DNA from: an uncultured Collinsella sp.
GTDB lineage: Bacteria > Actinomycetota > Coriobacteriia > Coriobacteriales > Coriobacteriaceae
Direction: 5' to 3'
Assembly (NCBI GenBank): GCA_902494535.1
Contig: CABUTO010000043.1
Coordinates: forward strand, 1-17,378
Length of the DNA stretch: 17,378 nt
The position numbers and the translations under genes are program-made. Below, one piece after another: positions 14,007-17,378 of the stretch. The first letter of the stretch is position 1. The number at the start of each line of letters is the position of its first letter. Below the pieces are notes generated by a model. It did not search any database and was not told the DNA's origin. It saw only the letters and a list, made by a program, of their open reading frames with translations.

Positions 14007-16106
14007 TTAGGCGTTCTTGCTCATGACCTCGTCCACGATGGACTTGGGCGCGGGCTCATAAGAGTCGAACTGCATCGTGTAGGATGCACGGCCCTGGGTC
14101 TGGGAGCGAAGGTCGGTAGCGTAACCGAACATCTCGCCCAGCGGCACCTTGGCACGGATGAGCTTGCTGTTCTTGCGATCCTCCATGCCCTCGATCTTGC
14201 CGCGGCGACCGGAGAGGTTGCCCATAACGTCGCCCATGTACTGCTCGGGGGTCTCGACCTCGACAGCCATGATCGGCTCGAGCAGCTGCGGATCGGACTT
14301 CTTGAGGGCGTCCTTGATAGCCATGGAACCGGCGATCTTGAAGGCGGCCTCGGAGGAGTCGACCTCGTGGTAAGAACCGTCGAACAGGGTGACCTTAACG
14401 TCGAGGACCGGGAAGCCAGCGATAACACCGGTATTCAGGGCCTCCTGGATGCCCTTGTCGATGGACGGGATGTACTCCTTGGGCACGACGCCGCCGACGA
14501 TAGCGTTGACGAACTCGTAGCCGAAGCCCTCCTCCATCTTCTCGAGCTTGATGACAGCGTGGCCGTACTGACCGCGACCGCCGGACTGACGGACGAACTT
14601 GCCCTCAGCCTTCTCGACGTCGTGACCAGCGGTCTCGCGGTAGGCAACCTGGGGCTTACCAACGTTAGCGTCAACCTTGAACTCACGGAGCAGACGGTCG
14701 ACGATGATCTCGAGGTGCAGCTCGCCCATGCCGGCGATGATGGTCTGGCCGGTCTCGTGGTTGGTGGACACCTGGAAGGTCGGGTCCTCCTCGGCGAGCT
14801 TGGTCAGAGCCAGGGACATCTTGTCCTGCTCGGCCTTGGTCTTGGGCTCGATGGCAACGTCGATAACGGGCTTAGCGAACTCGATCTTCTCGAGGACGAT
14901 CTCCTTGCCCTCGGCGCACAGGGTGTCACCGGTGGTGGAGTTCTTGAAGCCGACGCAAGCGACGATGTCGCCGGCGGCAGCGTCGTCACGGTCGATACGC
15001 TCGGCGGCGTTCATCTCGAGGATGCGGCCGAGGCGCTCGCGCTGACCATTGGAAGCGTTGACCACGTAGGAGCCGGACTCGGCGCGACCGGAGTAAACAC
15101 GGACATAGGTGAGCTTACCGACGAACGGGTCGGTCATGATCTTGAAGACCAGGCCGGAGAAGGGCTCGTCGAAGGAAGGATGACGCTGGATCTCTTCGCC
15201 GGTGTCCGGATCGGTACCGGTGACGGCCTCAACGTCGAGCGGGCTGGGCAGGTAGTCGACGACAGCGTCGAGCAGCTCCTGAACGCCCTTGTTCTTGTAG
15301 GCGGAACCCACGAAGACGAGGTTGAGCTCGTTGGCCAGAACGCCCTTGCGCAAAGCAGCCTTGAGCTCCTCGACGGTGAAGTCCTCCTCCATGAGGATCT
15401 TCTCCATGAGCTCGTCGTCAAAGCTGGCAGCAGCGTCAAGGAGCTCCTCGCGCTTGGTGGCAGCGATGTCGGCAAACTCAGCCGGGATCTCGTCCATCGG
15501 CTCGGGGTAGGTCATACCCTTCTCGTCGGCCTTGAAGTCCCATGCAGTCATGGTGACCAGGTCGATGACGCCCCAGAAGTTGTCCTCGGCGCCCATCGGG
15601 ACCTGAGCGGCCACGGCGTTAGCGTCGAGACGATCCTTCATGGTCTCGATAGCGTTGAAGAAGTCAGCGCCCACGCGGTCATACTTGTTGATGAAGGCGA
15701 TGCGGGGGACGTTGAAGGTGGAAGCCTGACGCCAAACGGTCTCAGACTGGGGCTGAACGCCGGCAACGGCGTCGAAGACGGCGACAGCGCCATCGAGGAC
15801 GCGCAGGCAGCGCTCGACCTCGGCGGTGAAGTCAACGTGGCCCGGGGTGTCGATGATCTGGATGCGGTAGTCCTTACCGTCCTTGTTCCAGAAGCACGTG
15901 GTAGCAGCGGAGGTAATGGTTACGCCGCGCTCCTGCTCCTGAACCATCCAGTCCATGGTGGCAGCGCCCTCATGGACCTCACCGATCTTGTGGGTCTTAC
16001 CGGTGTAGTAAAGAATACGCTCGGTCGTGGTGGTCTTACCGGCATCGATGTGAGCCATGATGCCGATGTTACGGGTATCGGAAAGCTTGTACTTAGGCTT
16101 AGCCAT
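14007..16106 (-). CDS. fusA: Elongation factor G
   Basis: This 699-residue translational GTPase drives ribosomal translocation and, with RRF, recycling. GTPase motifs are intact: G1 AHIDAGKTTTTE near residue 18, G2 RGVTITSAATT, G3 DTPGHVDF and G4 NKYD. The later domains are full length, with SGGRGQYGHAVIKLE and the C-terminal GYATDLRSQTQGRASYTMQF typical of domains IV and V. The ATG at 16106 has AAGGAA upstream and lies 19 bases after rpsG. The usual partner tuf does not follow it. A long open frame on the opposite strand is a codon-bias shadow. Confidence 0.98.
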   Translation of the reverse strand: MAKPKYKLSDTRNIGIMAHIDAGKTTTTERILYYTGKTHKIGEVHEGAATMDWMVQEQERGVTITSAATTCFWNKDGKDYRIQIIDTPGHVDFTAEVERCLRVLDGAVAVFDAVAGVQPQSETVWRQASTFNVPRIAFINKYDRVGADFFNAIETMKDRLDANAVAAQVPMGAEDNFWGVIDLVTMTAWDFKADEKGMTYPEPMDEIPAEFADIAATKREELLDAAASFDDELMEKILMEEDFTVEELKAALRKGVLANELNLVFVGSAYKNKGVQELLDAVVDYLPSPLDVEAVTGTDPDTGEEIQRHPSFDEPFSGLVFKIMTDPFVGKLTYVRVYSGRAESGSYVVNASNGQRERLGRILEMNAAERIDRDDAAAGDIVACVGFKNSTTGDTLCAEGKEIVLEKIEFAKPVIDVAIEPKTKAEQDKMSLALTKLAEEDPTFQVSTNHETGQTIIAGMGELHLEIIVDRLLREFKVDANVGKPQVAYRETAGHDVEKAEGKFVRQSGGRGQYGHAVIKLEKMEEGFGYEFVNAIVGGVVPKEYIPSIDKGIQEALNTGVIAGFPVLDVKVTLFDGSYHEVDSSEAAFKIAGSMAIKDALKKSDPQLLEPIMAVEVETPEQYMGDVMGNLSGRRGKIEGMEDRKNSKLIRAKVPLGEMFGYATDLRSQTQGRASYTMQFDSYEPAPKSIVDEVMSKNA

Positions 16107-16125
16107 GTTAGTTCCTTACCTTAAC

Positions 16126-16599
16126 TTACCAACGATAGTGAGAGAACGCGCGGTTGGCCTCGGCCATCTTGAAGACGTCCTCACGCTTCTTGACGGAAGC
16201 GCCCAGGCCGTTGGAAGCGTCGAGGATCTCGTTGGCGAGACGCTCGGCCATGGTCTTCTCCTTGCGAGCGCGGGAGAAGTTGACGATCCAGCGGATACCC
16301 AGAGCGGTGGAACGACGGGAGTTAACCTCCATCGGGACCTGATAGGTAGCGCCACCAACACGCTTGGGCTTAACCTCGAGCGTGGGCTTGACGTTGTCCA
16401 TAGCCTTCTTGAAGGTAGCGAGAGCGTCGCCACCCTCGGACTTCTCGGCAACGATCTCGAAAGCGGTGTAAACGATGCGCTCAGCGGTGGCCTTCTTGCC
16501 GTCAAGAAGGACCTTGTTGATGAGCTGAGTCACCAGGCGGTTGTTGTAAACGGCGTCAGGCTGAACCTCACGACGATTAGCTGCTGCACGACGCGGCAT
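16126..16599 (-). CDS. rpsG: Small ribosomal subunit protein uS7
   Basis: This 157-residue S7 protein organises the 30S head and binds the 16S rRNA 3' major domain. It starts with the typical MPRRAAANRR. It contains VTQLINKVLLDGKKATAERIVY and VGGATYQVPMEV, and ends with EDVFKMAEANRAFSHYRW. AAGGAG precedes the ATG at good spacing. The gap to rpsL is 73 bases and holds a hairpin. In E. coli S7 represses its own operon by binding that intercistronic region, and a similar role here is possible but not shown. Confidence 0.98.
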   Translation of the reverse strand: MPRRAAANRREVQPDAVYNNRLVTQLINKVLLDGKKATAERIVYTAFEIVAEKSEGGDALATFKKAMDNVKPTLEVKPKRVGGATYQVPMEVNSRRSTALGIRWIVNFSRARKEKTMAERLANEILDASNGLGASVKKREDVFKMAEANRAFSHYRW

Positions 16600-16621
16600 G
16601 TGAAATCTCCTTAAGTGTCTA

Positions 16622-16647
16622 CCGTGCGGCGCTTAGGCGGCACACGG
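16622..16647 (-). promoter_or_regulatory. rpsL-rpsG intercistronic hairpin
   Basis: On the minus strand CCGTGTG (16647-16641) pairs with CGCACGG (16628-16622), with one G-U wobble, around a 12-base loop. No T-run follows, so it is not a terminator. It lies 22 bases before the rpsG start, in the position where S7 binds the str mRNA in E. coli. It may mediate translational control of rpsG by S7, but primary-sequence similarity to the E. coli site was not established. Confidence 0.4.
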
Positions 16648-16672
16648 CGAAAGTATCAAAACGTTATCTGGC

Positions 16673-17050
16673 TTATTTAGCCTTGGGGCGCTTAGCACCG
16701 TACTTGGAACGGGCCTGCATACGGTTCTGGACCGGAGCAGCGTCGTAGGCGCCACGGATGACGTGATAACGGACACCAGGGAGGTCACGGACACGACCGC
16801 CGCGGACGAGCACGATGGAGTGCTCCTGCAGGTTGTGGCCCTCACCCGGGATGTAAGCAGTAACTTCGATGCCGTTGACAAGGCGAACACGGGCAACCTT
16901 ACGAAGAGCCGAGTTCGGCTTCTTGGGGCTCGTGGTGAAGACGCGGGTGCACACGCCGCGCTTCTGGGAGTTGTGCTGCAGAGCAGCGTTCTTGGACTTC
17001 TTGGGCACGGAACGACGGCCCTGGCGAACCAGCTGGTTAATAGTAGGCAA
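16673..17050 (-). CDS. rpsL: Small ribosomal subunit protein uS12
   Basis: This 125-residue S12 protein of the decoding centre is the first gene of the operon. Family signatures are MPTINQLVRQGR, KRGVCTRVFTTSPKKPNSALRKVARVRL (30-57), GEGHNLQEHS and PGVRYHVIRG. Lys43 is present. Residue 88, in GGRVRDLPG, is Arg (codon CGT) where E. coli and M. tuberculosis have Lys, a change known there as a streptomycin-resistance mutation. Translation starts at TTG (17050), supported by AAGGAG 6 bases upstream and the canonical N-terminus. No in-frame ATG lies close upstream. Confidence 0.98.
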   Translation of the reverse strand: MPTINQLVRQGRRSVPKKSKNAALQHNSQKRGVCTRVFTTSPKKPNSALRKVARVRLVNGIEVTAYIPGEGHNLQEHSIVLVRGGRVRDLPGVRYHVIRGAYDAAPVQNRMQARSKYGAKRPKAK

Positions 17051-17106
17051 AGCGTACTCCTTCTCGAATGATTCCAGCTTTCTGTAAAGTGCAACGGCTT
17101 GAATCG

Positions 17107-17124
17107 AGGGGTCAGCATCCCCCT
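17107..17124 (-). promoter_or_regulatory. Small hairpin in the rpsL leader
   Basis: On the minus strand AGGGG (17124-17120) pairs with CCCCT (17111-17107) around an 8-base loop, within the untranslated leader between the predicted start of transcription and rpsL. It is short and not followed by T residues. It may only stabilise the 5' end of the mRNA. Confidence 0.3.
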
Positions 17125-17143
17125 ACGAAACACGCAGTTCGAT

Positions 17144-17172
17144 AGGATACGTGCCGTTAGCTGTGTCGTCAA
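17144..17172 (-). promoter_or_regulatory. Predicted sigma70-type promoter of the rpsL operon
   Basis: On the minus strand, −35 TTGACG (17172-17167) and −10 TATCCT (17149-17144) are separated by exactly 17 bases. Transcription should start near 17137, leaving a leader of roughly 85 bases before the TTG start of rpsL. It is the best promoter match in the window and sits directly upstream of a highly expressed operon. Confidence 0.7.
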
Positions 17173-17225
17173 CAGACCACGCCGCCGGGCGTATCCCAAA
17201 ATTGGCACATTTCCGCAAAGCCTAC

Positions 17226-17263
17226 ACAAAAGGAATCCCCTTCTGTGCGCGGGGGCGGATTCC
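17226..17263 (-). terminator. Candidate terminator of a gene beyond the right edge
   Basis: On the minus strand GGAATCC (17263-17257) pairs with GGATTCC (17238-17232). Additional G-C pairing occurs inside the loop, and TTTT follows (17231-17228). It would end a minus-strand transcript coming from outside the window before the rpsL promoter. The T-run is short, so it may be a modest terminator. Confidence 0.55.
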
Positions 17264-17273
17264 CGGTCCGGGC

Positions 17274-17378
17274 GGCCCGCTGTTTAAGTTTGCTGCTCTA
17301 CAGTCCTGCGCAAGACGGAAAGCACATTAAGTGCTTTCCTTTGCGTGCGGAACTCGCGACAAACTTAAACAGCGGGCC
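17274..17378. repeat. Palindromic hairpin element, right copy
   Basis: This repeats the 81-base core of the left-end element in the same orientation, including the central GGAAAGCAC/GTGCTTTCC hairpin. Its outer arms are GGCCCGCTGTTTAAGTTTG (17274-17292) and CAAACTTAAACAGCGGGCC (17360-17378). They are perfectly complementary to each other but, outside the shared AAGTTTG/CAAACTT, unrelated to the arms of the left copy. The palindrome ends at the last base of the window. No coding capacity is seen. It lies upstream of the rpsL operon, beyond the candidate terminator. Confidence 0.8.

Noticed and set aside
13737..16124. A 795-codon open frame on the plus strand opposite fusA and rpsJ
   Set aside because: It is a mirror of the strong codon bias of fusA, is rich in Leu, Val, Gly, Asp and Glu repeats, matches no family I recognise, and lies across highly conserved genes on the other strand.
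1..17378. Terminal direct repeats as attachment sites of an integrated mobile element
   Set aside because: The interior consists of essential housekeeping genes (rpsL, fusA, fab operon), with no integrase, transposase or phage genes, so the two copies are better seen as dispersed repeats.

Overview
The window looks like a chromosomal segment of a high-GC gut actinomycete of the class Coriobacteriia, with Collinsella the most likely genus. This is inferred from the GC-rich coding bias, the Firmicutes-style type II fatty-acid gene cluster in an otherwise actinobacterial-looking genome, and the fused accD-accA gene. No 16S or other decisive marker is present. Almost every gene is on the minus strand, so the natural reading direction is right to left.

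Right part (about 17.28 to 13.58 kb): a str-type ribosomal operon, rpsL-rpsG-fusA-rpsJ, has a good sigma70-like promoter and ends in a strong GC-rich hairpin. The tuf gene is absent and rpsJ is cut off from the rest of the S10 operon. rpsL and rpsJ both start with TTG. S12 has Arg at position 88, where most bacteria have Lys.

Middle (about 13.5 to 3.4 kb): birA (biotin ligase) is on the plus strand. It is divergent from a compact ten-gene minus-strand operon encoding a complete elongation system: fabH-acpP-fabK-fabD-fabG-fabF-accB-fabZ-accC-accDA. AccB, AccC and the AccDA fusion make malonyl-CoA, and FabD moves the malonyl group to AcpP. FabH starts chains, FabF extends them, and FabG, FabZ and FabK carry out the reductions and dehydration. 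BirA attaches biotin to AccB, so the divergent arrangement is functionally coherent. The birA-fabH intergenic region holds two near-identical 18-bp boxes that may be operators.

Left part (3.35 to 0.16 kb): a stand-alone PTS EIIC permease follows accDA closely and ends the transcription unit at a clear intrinsic terminator. A CDF cation efflux gene and a histidine-phosphatase gene follow as a probable pair.

The two ends of the window carry the same 81-bp core in the same orientation. Each copy is flanked by its own perfectly complementary outer arms, and these arms differ completely between the copies. This is the only structure here not explained by ordinary housekeeping genes. It could be a dispersed hairpin element with covarying arms, or fold-back chimeras at contig ends. 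No phage, transposase, CRISPR or toxin genes are seen.
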